A stretch of DNA of 64,000 nt from Erodium maritimum (taxonomy: Eukaryota; Streptophyta; Magnoliopsida; Geraniales; Geraniaceae). The position numbers were made by a program, and so were the translations under genes. The stretch's first letter is position 1, and the number at the start of each line of letters is the position of its first letter. The stretch lies in NCBI GenBank assembly GCA_963921825.1, contig OY997593.1, forward strand, positions 63,844,039-63,908,038, written 5' to 3'. Shown here one piece after another: positions 1-11,592 of the stretch. The notes beneath the pieces are model-generated. The model worked only from the letters and a program-made list of their open reading frames with translations, was not told the origin of the DNA and searched no databases.

Positions 1-1652
1 CCAGTCACGGCTCCGTGAGGAGAACCGTGACGGTGCAGACCACGGGTCTGTGACCCGAACCGCGACAGACCAGAGTTGGGCCTTTTGGGCCCATTTTGTT
101 GGATTTCGAGTAATTGGGGCGGTTATCTATAACCAAGCTCTTTTGGGATTAATTGGGAATGTTTTCCTCTTTAAACCAATTGTGAATTACTCTTGATTCT
201 AGTATTTAAACTGTGATCCTAGACTTTGGACCCGAGCTTGGCCGCGGAGGAGACTTTTGGACCTCGTGAAGTGACTAAGCGTTCGGAAAGCGATCGAGGT
301 AGGGAAAGTAGCGAATACCGGTTTAATTACGGAAAGTTACTAGTATGCATATAGGTTGCGATTACTTGAACTAATTGTTAGAATTGCATGTTAGGATGTG
401 AGGAACTAGTGAAATGAGGGATAGCTTACGAGCCATGTCGAGCCGTAAGTTTGGGAATTGTCGTGCTGTAGAAATGCATGCGGGCCATGTCGAGCCCTTA
501 GGTTGTGTGTTGAATGTGATGCCATGATCTATGATTGTGATGCTTGATGCGTGGCTCATCCGTTGGTAGATTAAGAATCATGTTATGATATGCTCGGTGT
601 AGCGTGTTGTTATGTTTTGGGCAAGTGTGTCATGCTTGGTATGACGTGAACCAATGGTTGTGATATGATCGGGTGATTGATAGACCGATGTGATATGTTG
701 TGGTAAGTTGACCCGGTTGGTATACCGTGGTTGAACTATGGAATTGTGATGCGTGAGACTTTCTTGATGCATGTTCCAAGAGGAGTTGTATTCCGGTATG
801 GTACCTACATCGAGGGGGTAAGCCGGTGTAGGGTAGTACCTAGGCCGACGGTGTGGTCCCACGTATGCGCGGTCCCCCAGAGTGTGGTTCCGGTACGATA
901 CCTACATTGAGGGGGTATGCCGTTGTAGAGTATCTAGGCCGACGATTTGTGTTTCAGTATGATGTGTCGTGATTGTGCCCCGACGGATTCCCGGGAAGAC
1001 ATCTAGGCCGATGTTGTGTGGTCTGGTATGATGTATTGTGATTGTGCCCCGATGCGGTTCCGGGAAGATATCTAGGCCGATGCTGAGTGTTCCGGTACGA
1101 TATGATAGAGTCGGGTTGTGTACAGCCGGCGGAGTTCGGGGACTGCGGTACGGGACGTGTGTTTGTTTACTGTGTATCGTATGCTTGTTGATCGGTTAAG
1201 TAATGTGAGTACATGGTGATAGTGGTCATGTAAGTATGTTTGTGGTTATGTGCTCTCCGTGGGTGTCATTAGTGTTGGGCTTTGCTAGTATGCCCTAATT
1301 GGACGGTTACTCGTGGTGACGAGCGGACACTCATCACCTTAACTACTTTTCCTACTGAGCGAAAGCTCACCCCTTTACTTTATTGTTCTATAGGTTTTGA
1401 GCGGGATGTGGTCTAGCGGGATTCTCGGATCTAGGGAGCTAGCGAGGGTCTTAGACTAGTCTGGTCTAGAGACGTACCCTTTATTTTGGACTGAACGTTT
1501 ATTGCTGAATTTATGAGCTGTTGACTCATTTTATCGGATTTATCACTTTCAGATTATTATTTCAGAATTTATTTCCTTTTAAATTGTCTTTATTTATTTA
1601 CTATTTTAGTTCACGTCTCGAGTCCGGTCAAAACCGGATTTGGGGCGTGACA
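1..1652 (+). mobile_element. 3' part of a long LTR (Ty3/gypsy-like), cut by the window edge
   Basis: The stretch ends in GGGGCGTGACA at 1652, the same terminus found on the solo LTRs ending at 5362 and (reverse strand) 17577. It aligns by eye over its whole length with the reverse complement of 17577-19170, so it is the same LTR subfamily. Inside are a GC-rich cluster of CCGTGAC/GTCACGG half-sites (1-70) and a degenerate tandem array with four CTAGGCCGA boxes (about 789-1085). No coding capacity is visible. The start lies before the window. Assignment to Ty3/gypsy rests on LTR length and end motif only; it is a fossil. Confidence 0.8.
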
Positions 1653-2361
1653 CAACGCTCATGGACCCGTAGAAATAGTCTACGTGTGGTCGCAGACATT
1701 AACTCAGGAGATCCCCTAACCGACCTTTGAAAGGTACGAAACTGAAAATAACTAGTCCAACAAACGAAAGGAACTAACCAATCCAAACTAACATAATAAA
1801 AGACATAAATCAAGCTTGAAACGAGTGCTCTGATTGCGGCTTTCCCGAGACTTCCCAACACCGGTAGTCCTGGGTCTGTGTGTATAGTCCATAGTCGGAC
1901 CCTCCCTTCCCCGCCGAGTCTTCTCATTCTTCCGAAGGAGGCTGTGACGCCTTCGTATGTGAATCCTGGACCTCCTCCTCGTCCAACAACTTATGGACAT
2001 GCGGGATCAAATATGACAACATGTTTCCTTACATAAATCGGCATCCCAAACCCCTTTCGGTCGCCGGTCGATCTCCCTTCTCCCTACAAATAGAGACGAC
2101 TAGACGAGCTGCGTCCCGCGCCGGCGCTTTGGGAGTGGCTTCCGGAAACCTTCGCGGCCGCGATAAAGCCCAACCGGCTTCAGCATGGGATCGGCCAGGA
2201 CAGTGATTGTGCGATCTCAATTGCTCGAGATCGGGAAGGTTCGTGCGCCCGAACCTGCGTTGGTGCGGTTGCTTGAGATCCCGAGGTGTCGTGCTTGTCC
2301 CCCGGGATAGCTTTAAATACAGGCATGTCCTCCGGATTCGTCCCGGCCATCGTGACGTGGT
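1653..2361. other. Unassigned sequence between two LTR copies
   Basis: The stretch carries no recognisable domain. It is moderately GC-rich at 2080-2360, with short open frames on the minus strand. It is the left half of the site into which the solo LTR at 2367-5362 inserted; the right half continues at 5368. No primer-binding site follows the LTR end at 1652, so it does not look like the 5' internal region of that element. Confidence 0.4.
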
Positions 2362-2366
2362 TGTGC

Positions 2367-5362
2367 TGTAAGAACCGCCCCCGGTCTATCCCGGTCGAAC
2401 CGGTGATTTCTAGACAAGTTTGACTTTCGGCCGGAGAAGTCAATCGATGACTCAGGAAGTCATTCGAGAACTTTCTGGAACCCAAAAAGCTTAGCCGTCA
2501 TCACGTTTAGCTTAGTTGGGCTGTTTCCTTTAGTTTGACTGTAATTTTGGTTAGGTCAATTTTCGGTCAAACTTAGACTTTTTATCGACTTTTTCCGACT
2601 TAAAATTAGACAGCCGAATTTAATTTAAGAGAAGGTAGCTCCTGCAATGCCACATTGCATTAGAGCCTTGGATGAGAAGAATTGAAGTTAAAATGGCCCT
2701 TACACCCCTCCCAGCTTACCTTTAAAGGGATAAGACCTTAAGGGCCTTTTGGTAAATGGACATAATAGGTCATTTAAAGCAAGGGAGCACACAATTCAGC
2801 TCATATTGTGTTGTTGCAGCATAAAATCGCCTTAGGAAGAGAATGGAGGAGAGCTCATTTCTTGAGGAAGAAGAAAGAGAGGAAAGCAAGCATCTTGGAC
2901 CTTATTCTCTACCATTTCTTCTCCATTTTCCTTCCATCTTCATCATCTCCTCATCCTCAAGGTATGTATGCCCTTAACTTTCCATTTCATCCACTTTCCA
3001 ATTTGGTTTTTGTGGGTATTTGGCTTGAAGTTGAAGAACTAGCTCTTTTGGTTGTTGTTGGAGAAGTTTTAGTGAAGCTAGGTTGTTTGGATTGTGTTTT
3101 GGTTGAAGTTTTGATGAAACCATTGAGGGTGTTGATGATTGGAGACTTTTTATGAACATTTTGGAGTTAGAAGAGTTGGAAATGGGGTTTTAGGTCTGAT
3201 TTTGGTGAAATCCGAGTTGGGGAAGAAAGGGGAAGGAGCTGGACTGGTTCGATGCGGAACGGGACTCGGACCAGGCCATGTGCCAGCACGGCAGGCCGCA
3301 TGGAACGGACCAGGTACCGGCACGGTACGCGGCGCAGAACGGGCGCGAGTCCGGCACGGCACCTCACACGGTCCGTGTCTGACTCCGGGCCGGTGCGTCG
3401 CGCGGTCCGTGCTGGTTACCGGGCCGGTCTGTGATACGGTCCGTGCCAGGTTCCGGCACGGCCTATGACACGTTCCGGACCGCATTCCGGATCAGTTTTC
3501 CAGAACCAAAATCCTTCCTTTTGAGTCCATTTCAATTCCTAGATCATTCCTTTGGCTTTGTTTCTATTCTTTGAGGACTGTTCTGTATTTTAAGTTGAGG
3601 AGCACTCCGTTGGGTTACTAATTTTGGTATTGTTGTGGTCCAAGACCGAGTACCCGAGCTCGAAGAGAGAAGGAGACTTGGACCCACGAGAAGACGGAGA
3701 GAAGGATAGCCGGACCGCTGTTGATAGGAGTATTTGTTCGTAGGAAGACCGCAAGGTAGGGAAAGTACTAACTTCTCGTGGATTTCAATACTAGTATGCC
3801 TATTAGGTTAATAAAATCGGAAAGGTCCTAGAATTGCATATAGGATGTGAATATCTAGAATAATCGTCTTTCAATTACTAATAACCGGACGTGTCTAGTA
3901 TGCATGTGTAGGATGTGAACAACTAGAGTAACTCGCTTTCAGTACTTGGGAATTGCTTTACTGGTAGAGAGGCCTTGATGAGCCCTCGGATTAGTTGTGT
4001 TTGTCTCACATGCTTGGTTGCCTAATTTGGATAAGCTAAGAGTCTAATACAACTAGATGATTTGAATGTTGAACCTTGAATGCTTGAATGGTTACTTGAT
4101 CGAATGTTTGGATGAATAATTGTATGACTGTTGAGTGTAATTGATTGTGCTAAATGGTATATGACCGGGTGAATGATAGACCGATGGAGTGTTATCGGTA
4201 AGTATATTGGTAAGTGTTAAGTTACAATGATTCATGTGGTGTGTTGTGATAGAATTGTGATGTGCTAAGCTTTGGTTGTGCTATGAATGTTTAGTATGTT
4301 ACTCTCTTGTGGATCTTGAGTTGGGTTCTATATCGGTATGGCACCCATGCTGCGGGTGGGGTAGTGCCTATAAGGTACCTACACCAAGGGGAATGCTGGT
4401 GTGGGGTAGTACCTAAGCCGAGGATTTGGTATTCGGTATGGTACCCACACCAAAGGGAATGCTGGTGTGGAGTAGTATCATAGCCGGTGGATTGGACCCT
4501 CCGGGGCATTGATTATTAGACCCTCCGGGGCATTGATTATTGGACCCTCCGGGGCATTGGTTATTGGACCATGCGGGGCTTTGGATGGTTTACCCTGCGG
4601 GGGTTGATTACTTGTTGTTTCACCCGAGTGTATGCGTCTTGCGGGAGCATTATCTCGGTTCCCGATGATTCATGGTCCTTTGGAGACGTTTCCGAGAATC
4701 CCGATGAATGCGTCCTCATAAGGATGTTTCCGGTATTCTCGACGTTATACGTCTTTGTGATGTCATGCTTCTCCTCCGGACCGAGGGGAAATCCGATATG
4801 ACACAAAGAGTATTGTGGATCGGAGGGTGGTGACTTCATGTCCCCCGGCATAACTTAAACGCCCTATCTCCTATTGGTTGCTAAGGAATTACATTGCTTC
4901 TTTTATCTCCTATGATTAGTGTTGATTCTTGCAAGAGTTAAATACTCGTTTTACTCCCGTTTTTCAAGGTCTTCTTATTTCTTCGTATTTTGATGACTCG
5001 AACTAAAATTGTGGAATCCAATTTGTTAAACTAAAGGACTTTCCTTGTTATGTATTTTTCCCTACTGAGTGTAAGCTCACCCCTATCTGTTTACCACTGT
5101 TTTACAGGCTTGCGTGATGATTAGTGGACTCGGAGCTCGGGAGCTTCTGTGGGTCCGGGTGCCTATTCTCTAGAGACGTTTTTGTCATTTTATTTTTGGT
5201 CATGAACCTTTTGTTAAAGGATTTACTTTGAGTTTTATAAGATGTTTTGGATTGAACTTAACTTGGCGAGTTTATTGAAATTATAACACTTTTATTGTTA
5301 AACTTTATTTTATCTTCGAGTCACGTCTCAAGTCCGGTCAATACCGGATTTGGGGCGTGACA
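2367..5362 (+). mobile_element. Complete solo LTR, 2,996 bp, with 5-bp target duplication
   Basis: The copy starts TGTAAGAACCG at 2367 and ends GGGGCGTGACA at 5362, so it is bounded by TG...CA. It is flanked by TGTGC at 2362-2366 and again at 5363-5367, a perfect 5-bp target-site duplication. No second LTR or coding region lies inside, so it is a solo LTR, which is the usual product of LTR-LTR recombination. It shares ends with the copies at 1-1652 and 17577-20202 but is more diverged. A GC-rich cluster of short CCGTG/CACGG inverted repeats lies at about 3245-3490. Family is inferred as Ty3/gypsy (Tekay-like by size); age appears moderate. Confidence 0.85.
4493..4590 (+). repeat. 24-bp tandem repeat inside the solo LTR, about 4 units
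   Basis: The unit GGACCCTCCGGGGCATTGAT plus TATT is repeated three times almost exactly, and a fourth, more diverged unit follows. The array lies in the middle of the LTR at 2367-5362 and was not seen in the other two LTR copies, so it arose within this subfamily. Confidence 0.75.
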
Positions 5363-5367
5363 TGTGC

Positions 5368-5731
5368 TGAGTAGCATGCACCAAAACGGGATCCGAGTGC
5401 ATCGAATCCGAAGGACGGTCGATTGAAAGGAGGTTCATATCGAGTAGAGAGAGGTTGGGCATTTGGGCTTCGACTGGTTTCGGTTGATCGGAGTCCATGG
5501 GCATGAGATCAATGGTGGGGATCTGGTTTCTAAGAGGGATACGCGAGGAAGAAGGTGGGTGAAGGGAGCGTCTGTAAAAACCCTAAGGTTCAGGTACTCA
5601 ATAAACATTAAATTCTTCCACGACCAAAACGTTAGTTGTTAAAAAAATGGCGCAGAGAGAAATCTAATTCTCTCTGCGCGCAGCCCCTTCCCCCACCCCC
5701 TCCTCCATGGAAGCCACCATTCTCCACCATT
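5368..5731. other. No gene seen; right flank of the solo LTR
   Basis: This is the continuation of the pre-insertion sequence, with open frame on the minus strand near 5370-5520. A GCGCAGAGAGA/TCTCTCTGCGC inverted pair lies at about 5650-5682. No family is recognised. Confidence 0.3.
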
Positions 5732-5822
5732 GAAGCCCCTGCTCCAAAGCTCTCCACTACCCTTTGGGGTCCAATCGAAGCCCCTGCTTCCAAAGCTCTC
5801 CACTACCATTCGGGGTCCAATC
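5732..5822 (+). repeat. Tandem duplication, two units of 45-46 bp
   Basis: Unit 1 (5732-5776) and unit 2 (5777-5822) both begin GAAGCCCCTGCT and end GGGGTCCAATC, with only a few differences. They lie in a GC-rich open stretch (about 5636-6223) with a frame rich in Pro, Ser and Arg and no recognisable domain. I do not call that frame a gene. Confidence 0.8.
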
Positions 5823-6428
5823 TACCGTCACCGTTCTTCTGGTCGGAGTCGGTTTTATTTTTTCTTGTCTTTTTTGCAGACGGACTACCTCCGAAGGTCA
5901 CCGCCTATCGTTCAATCCGTGCCACGACCTCTCCCTCGCTTCGCGTTACCGATCATGCGTCGCCGGACCGGTCCCGCCCTCGAGCCAGTAGCCACCGTGG
6001 CCCCCCTGACGTATCTGGAATACGGGCTCCACGCGCCGTCTTCCATCTGCACGGCCTACCGCCCCAAGGTCACCCCTCGCCGGCATGGGCCTGCTTCCTA
6101 GATGGATCTGGGATCCGAGAGGAGGAACGGGAGTTCGGGACCTACTTCACAGGCACCCAACTTCGGGACTCTCAACCCCAAACAAGTTTTTGCAGCAGGG
6201 AGATCTCGAGAATTCTGCACTAAAGAAAAATTCTCCAGTAGGTTTCGCTGTTTTAGTTCGAATAATCATGTGGCTCAATAAGTTTAGGAATTTGGTTTAT
6301 TATTTTTTTGTAACGTTGGATCGAGGAACTCCTAAGTTCGGATCCGCTAATCAAAGCGGACTATATGTATGGAACCATGTGCGCCCGACGGGCTACGACC
6401 GGTTGGGACAAAAGCTGGTATCCGGGTT

Positions 6429-6504
6429 ATAATCTACACACGACCCTGTTGTAAATGTTGGAGGTCATAATCTACACACGGCCCTGTTGTAAATATCTGC
6501 TGGA
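6429..6504 (+). repeat. Tandem duplication, two 38-bp units
   Basis: ATAATCTACACACGACCCTG at 6429 is repeated at 6467 with one change (CGGCCCTG), and both units continue TTGTAAAT. It sits just left of the LINE fragment. Confidence 0.75.
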
Positions 6505-6539
6505 AATAGTTCAGTAGCATCTCAAACATGCCTGTATTC

Positions 6540-7820
6540 CATGTAACTTCCACTTGTCATTATTTACTAGCACAATAATTTTGTTTTTCTTCTGTCTCTT
6601 CGTGGCCAATCATTGAAAAAATTTAGTATTACGATCCCCTCTCCCAACCAATGTTTGTTCTTATTGCGCTAGGGCCCGATTATAGAGTTTCTGGATGACT
6701 AGCCTATGTTTAATACCATGTCTGTCTGTACGCCCGTTTAGATAGGCCAGCTTCCTCTGGTACTTTCGGATCTGGTTAATGTTGTCCCGAAATACTGTTT
6801 GCCCCCAACTGTCCAAAGAACTTCCAATATCGCTGAGATGATATTTGATATGCCTGTCTCCCGTCTACCCCATTCATTTTGGATCAATGTCCCACATTCC
6901 GGGTGCTCCACCCATGCATTCTCAAGCCTGAATTGTCTTGGTCCGCGAACAGAGTCTTCCATGTGAAGGCAAAGTAATAAGGGCATATGATCCGAAGTAG
7001 AAAATCCCAAATTCCTTAGGGAAGCATGAGGGAACCGAATGCCTGCTTGTGGAGGCATAAACGCCCTATCCAGTTGGATCTCCATACAGGTATCGACATC
7101 CTTGTCCATGTAAATTGGTACCCCGAGAGCGGTACCTCCTCAACCCCAATATCCTGAACAACATGCTGAAACGCTTGGAGAAGCTCCATAGAGTACGGTA
7201 TATCCCCCTTTTCTCACTGGGTCGGAGAATACCGTTGAAATCACCCATTAGAATCCATGCAGACGGTGCCTGAACTGTAACCAAATGTCGGAGTAGGTTC
7301 CAAGTCTGATATTGATGCGCATATCCGGTTCGCCATAAATCCCCGTGAAGCGGATAACCGGTTCTTGTCCAAACCCCAAATTCACATCGATGTGGTCTTG
7401 TTGTTTGGATAAAACCTCAACATGACACTGTTCCGACCATAGTAACATCACCCCCCTCTTTATTGGTCGTCACCGAACCTTGTCTGTGTGTCTGTTGTGA
7501 TGTAATTCCTGGTATGCCCGTCCCTTCATGGAAACCTAACGTTCGGCGAAGAATAGCAAGTCGGGATCGGGAGTTACTATTCTCCACATGACGCGTTTCC
7601 GTTAAAAACACCATATCCGTTTTGAAGGTTGTCACGAGATCTTTTAGTTGTCGGCGTTTGTGATCCGAGACGAGACGTGGAGGACGCTTGGTGATCGGAG
7701 GGAAAGAGGAAACCCTAGGGTTCGAGATTAAGGGTTTCCCTTTTTTTACTTCAATCCAGTCCTTATCTGATTTTGTACTCACTTTCACCCACCTGTGCCG
7801 AGTCTCCCCCATTCTCATAT
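6540..7820 (-). mobile_element. LINE (L1 clade) ORF2 fragment: AP-endonuclease domain
   Basis: Read on the minus strand from about 7820 downwards, broken frames show hallmarks of a plant L1-clade ORF2. In order they are: the N-terminal endonuclease segment (DMVFLTETRH near 7620-7590), the WILMGDFNGI motif (about 7250-7220), the STSDHMPLLL catalytic motif (about 7000-6970), and the spacer motif GDRNTKFF near 6630-6605 that precedes the reverse transcriptase in this group. The reverse transcriptase itself is absent, so it is a fragment. Several frame changes and stops make it non-functional. Confidence 0.85.
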
Positions 7821-7824
7821 AATC

Positions 7825-8014
7825 CTACAAAAGAGAAATGCGATCCTCCACAGAAATAGATGCAGACGAAACAATATCACGAAGTACGAGTTCTTTGGAC
7901 TTACTTCTCTTTTTCGTGTTCACCTTGGACATATCACGTCCGGTATCCTCCACCTCAATTGCAATCTTTTGATCGTCCATTGCTTGTTGTTTGAACCGGA
8001 GCTCTGATACCACT
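7825..8014 (-). mobile_element. Leader and start of an internal region behind an LTR
   Basis: On the minus strand the LTR end at 8015 is followed after two bases by TGGTATCAGAGC (8012-8001). This is the classical primer-binding site complementary to the 3' end of initiator tRNA-Met. After it comes a short open frame, charged and Lys-rich, that could be the beginning of gag. The rest of the element is not here; LINE sequence follows directly. It is a broken fossil. Confidence 0.7.
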
Positions 8015-8627
8015 TGTCACGAGACCAAATTCCAACCCTTTGATCCGTGCGGCTCACGACCTTGCACAAGACTCCTCCTTGAGCTTTGCAAGCATTGTGA
8101 TCAGCCTAGAACGTTGCGGAAGCGAATTGATAGCAATCAACGAACAAACCCAAACAAGAAATGGAGAAGAACGAGAATTGGTGCTCAAGAGGAGAGCGTT
8201 TTTAGATTTGTATTGATGAGAAAATAAGTGTGAAGTAAGTGATTACAATTTGAAAATGAACCCCCTATATATACTAATCCAAGGATGCTAAAAATAACAC
8301 TTGGTTACAAGAAAGAAGGAAGATTGAAATTCAAAAGCCTAAGACTTCTTCTTGGTTAAGGGGGAGAACCGGCCCTCCTTTATCTCCTCCTTGTCCCGAC
8401 GCCAACATGGCTCTCGCTTCCTCCTTTCGTGCTCCATGTCCGAGCCAACATGGCATGCACACACTTTGACTATCAAGCCTTCCTCGCGGGCCTTGACCAT
8501 GATAAGCACATGCCGCATCCATCCCTTAGCCAAACTCTCCCTCTTTGCAACCAACTTGGCCCGAGTCTTCCTCGCCCATACATGCTCCGCACATGTCAAG
8601 GACCGGGTCAACTCTCGGTCCGTGACA
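8015..8627 (-). mobile_element. Single LTR (613 bp) of an LTR retrotransposon
   Basis: On the minus strand it runs from TGTCACGGACC at 8627 to GGTCTCGTGACA at 8015 (TG...CA). It is followed by an initiator-tRNA primer-binding site, so it is the 5' LTR. A TATA-like TATATATA lies at about 8263-8272 in the same orientation, consistent with an LTR promoter. The element has no matching second LTR in the window. Copia versus gypsy cannot be decided from what is left. Confidence 0.7.
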
Positions 8628-9690
8628 TAAGTTTACCCCAAAAGAAGACCCACTGATACCATTACGTAGTGACATATCAACGCTTATTAGCCTAATCACG
8701 ATCCGACGGGCAGCTTGGGTGGTGGTAGAGAGAAAAACAACCCGAAAACCCAATATGTGGCACCTTTGAACCAAACCCATCCAAATGGCACATCTACCCT
8801 ATTACGGGGGTTACTGACTGGGTCCGCTCCTGTGTGGCCTCTATCTCTCCTTGTGGAGCATTAGGAAGTCTGAGAGAGGGAGCGATCGGGAGCAACAACA
8901 CTAAAGACCGTGATAGTAATAGGTGTTATCCCAAGTTAGAGATATACAAAAGTTTGAAGACTCGGACTCGGAAGAAGGCGTCATTGGAGTTGGCACTAAG
9001 AGAGATGAGGAAACGGGATTTCTCCAAGGGAAACTCGTCCCTAACTAAGGTACATGAGGATTCTCCTACACCACTGGATCAATGAGTACTCAGACTAAGA
9101 TCGGGTGGGTGTCAGGACCCCTACTCGACCTAGACAAGACAAGTTCGCCCTTGTCGCATCTGCTACGACACAACCTATTCACTCTCAAGTGACCATTAGT
9201 AGGGACCCAACTGCATCTCGTTAGATATTCATACCAGTGTTGTATCCTAGATTCAACCAAAATCCGTACAGTCAACCTCATTGCAATACAACTTTATGTT
9301 GTGCGGTTTATTAACAGTTTGTAATAGATGTGGTCGTTATTCTTTTTGACATGATCTATTTGTACTCGGGGTTGTAAGCTTTTAAGGTGTCCCGCATCGG
9401 ATCAATGAGCATCCGAACTAAAATCGTGTGGTGTCAAGATGCCCTTATTCGACCAAGACAGTTGCATCCGCTACAACACGACCTATTCCAACCTTTTTAT
9501 ATGATCAAATAAAAAGGTTTCCTTCCATTAAAAACAAATAATCTACGAAACATATAAACCTATCTTTACGATTATCTTTGACTATAAGTTAATTCTTTAG
9601 CATATTTAAAAATCCATTGAATTGCTACTCATGTGGGCAAGATTGGCTGTTGGAGCATTCATCAAAGTCAATCCGTCACAACTCACAATC
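8628..9690. other. Repeat-derived sequence without a recognisable gene
   Basis: No domain is recognised. A short open frame at 8834-9085 (+) is Lys/Arg-rich but resembles nothing I can name. A dispersed direct repeat of about 90-105 bp is present (see 9079-9490). Confidence 0.4.
9079..9490 (+). repeat. Pair of diverged direct repeats, about 90-105 bp each
   Basis: GGATCAATGAG at 9079 and again at 9409 opens two related blocks. Both then run through an ACTAAGATCG/ACTAAAATCG motif, CGACC(TAGA/AAGA)CAAG, and end in CTACRACACRACCTATTC (about 9165-9180 and 9470-9487). They are separated by about 225 bp. They could be the ends of a small element; no target duplication was found. Confidence 0.6.
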
Positions 9691-9965
9691 AATGGCGGAT
9701 CTACTTTAGAGCAAGGACAACGGGTCGCGCCCGCGCCCTGCCCCGCGCGCTCCGGGAACGATCCCCGCTGGCCGGTTCGCTGCAGACGCCCAAAATCGCG
9801 GTCCCGCTCCCGATCTCCCGCTCCGCAATCGCTGGCCGGGCACGTTGGACGCGCCTGCGCGCTCCAGCTGCGCTGGCAGCCTGTGGGCGTGCCACGTGTC
9901 CCGACCGTTGCACCTCAAACGGCTAGTTTTTTTTTTTTTAATTCAAAAATCACCAAATAAAACCC

Positions 9966-9973
9966 TATAAATA
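9966..9973 (+). promoter_or_regulatory. TATA box of the Myb/SANT-like gene
   Basis: TATAAATA lies 105 bp before the ATG at 10078. It is followed by a CT-rich leader, as expected for a plant core promoter and 5' UTR. Confidence 0.6.
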
Positions 9974-10077
9974 CCCCTTTCCTCTCATATTTTTCACACC
10001 ACTTCCTACTTCAACTATCCAACTTCACTCTCTCCTTCCCAAATTCTCCTCTCTCGTTTCAATTATTCTCGCGAAAA

Positions 10078-11592
10078 ATGTCGGGCGACGCTGGGTCTCG
10101 TGCACACTCATTTGGTGACGAACGAGAATTCACCCCGGACGAACTGGCACGAGGTTTCGGAGACATTCTGACGGGCCCTCGCTCCCACTCCCCAAGCTCG
10201 AACCCGGGGTCGAGTTCAGGTTAGTGCAAACTTATTTTATTGTATTAATGCATTGTATTCATTTTTTTGATTAATTATTTGCACTTATTTTATTTTTGAG
10301 CACTTAATTTAATGTATAATTTTTGTTGTATTAAATTTTTGAGCACTTAATTTAATGTATAAATATTTTTGTCAGGGCAAACCCGTACCCCACATTACCA
10401 AATGGCGCCAGGGTTCCAACTGCCCCCACAAGGGTTCCAAGTGAAATCACAATGGAACATGCCCCCACCAGAACAAGCACAATGGAGCACGCCCAAACCA
10501 GAGTCACAATCACAATGGGGCATGAGACCCCAATTCTACAACTACGAGGGTCATCCACTACCCGACGTAGAAACCCCCCAACCATCCTCTTCCCAACGAC
10601 GAGGCCGAGCCCCTGGCCGAGCCCGAGCCCGAGCCCCTGCCCGAGCCCAACCCCGAGCCCAACCGGTAGAACAAGAGGCGGATGGCCGGCCATTCAGCAA
10701 GGAGGAGGACAACTGGCTCATAACTTGCTGGTTAGCAACATCAAGAGACGGCGTCAAGGGAAACTCGCAAACCGGCAACACATTCTGGTGCTCAGTGCAG
10801 AGGAAATACAACGCCCAGAGCCGTTACCCACCTCGCCGCTGGCCAGCCATCAAGAAACGTTGGCTCAGAGGTTCCAGCCAGACAAGGAGGATGTTCGGCT
10901 ATATGAAGAGGTCCAGGGAAGAGAAGCCGAGCGGCGCAAACGACGACGAGCACTTGAGACGTGCGAATGAAATGTGGGAGAAAGATGGGAAAGTGGTTAG
11001 TGACCACCCGCTAAAGTTCGACCTGGATCATTGGGTCTGGAGGATCGAAGGCAATGAGAAGTTCAGTGCCGAGGAGGGCACAATGGGAACTGTCCGCCGT
11101 CAAGTACGCCAACAACGACAGCGGTTGGATGAGGCTGGGGCTTACAGCTCAACCCCACCCACAAGCGCAGGGGAGGAGGGCACACCTCTCAGTGGTGAGT
11201 CCCAACCACCAGAATGGGGAGGCAGCGAGAACTACGAGGGGACTCAGGTCCCTCTCAGCGACACACCCCCATCCCCCGAGGCCGACCCAAGTCCCCCTCC
11301 TCGACCGCAAGGGAAGAAGGCAGCGAAGGCCGCAAAGAAGGGGGTCGTCCTCACGGCCCAAATGTCTGCCTTCGTCGAGCTGGAAAAATCACGGGTGGAT
11401 GCTGAACGTTCACGTCGCGAACAACTTGTAGAAGCGCATCGCCTCATGCAGTCATTAACCCAACAGTGGGAATCAAACATCATTTATTACAAGACCCTGG
11501 TGGAGAAGGACACATCTTCCTACGACGAAGAGGCGTTGGAAGAGCATAAGTTTTGCAAGACCCAAGTGCGAAGACTCATCACTAGCCTTTAA
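10078..11592 (+). CDS. Myb/SANT-like protein with NAM-associated C-terminal region
   Basis: The model has two exons, 10078-10219 and 10376-11592, joined by a GT-AG intron in phase 1; it gives 452 aa. The N-terminal third is Pro/Gln- and Arg-rich (PRARAPARAQ-type repeats). A trihelix/Myb-SANT-like domain follows at about residues 150-260, with the pattern FSKEEDNWLITCWL, FWCSVQRKY, RWPAIKKRW, then AxxMWxKDG and FDLDHWVWRI. A basic/coiled-coil tail begins near residue 370. This matches the large plant family of 'NAM-associated' or 'glutathione S-transferase T3-like' SANT proteins, related to the Myb-like second protein of PIF/Harbinger transposons. Function is unknown. After the stop the same frame runs on for 20 codons to a second stop at about 11652 and encodes a plausible end of the coiled coil, so the stop may be recent. 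No Harbinger transposase is present nearby. Confidence 0.75.

Noticed and set aside
3139-3485. Overlapping open frames rich in Arg, Gly and Pro inside the solo LTR
   Set aside because: They are produced by the CCGTG/CACGG repeat cluster; frames are open on both strands at once, which signals repeat composition rather than coding.
5636-6223. 195-codon plus-strand frame, Pro/Ser-rich
   Set aside because: It contains a 46-bp tandem duplication, no domain, and two other frames are open over the same stretch; not enough for a gene call.
8650-8662. Second primer-site-like sequence (reverse of CTGATACCAT)
   Set aside because: It resembles the tRNA-Met primer site, but the bases after TGGTATCAG differ and no LTR end precedes it on the minus strand.
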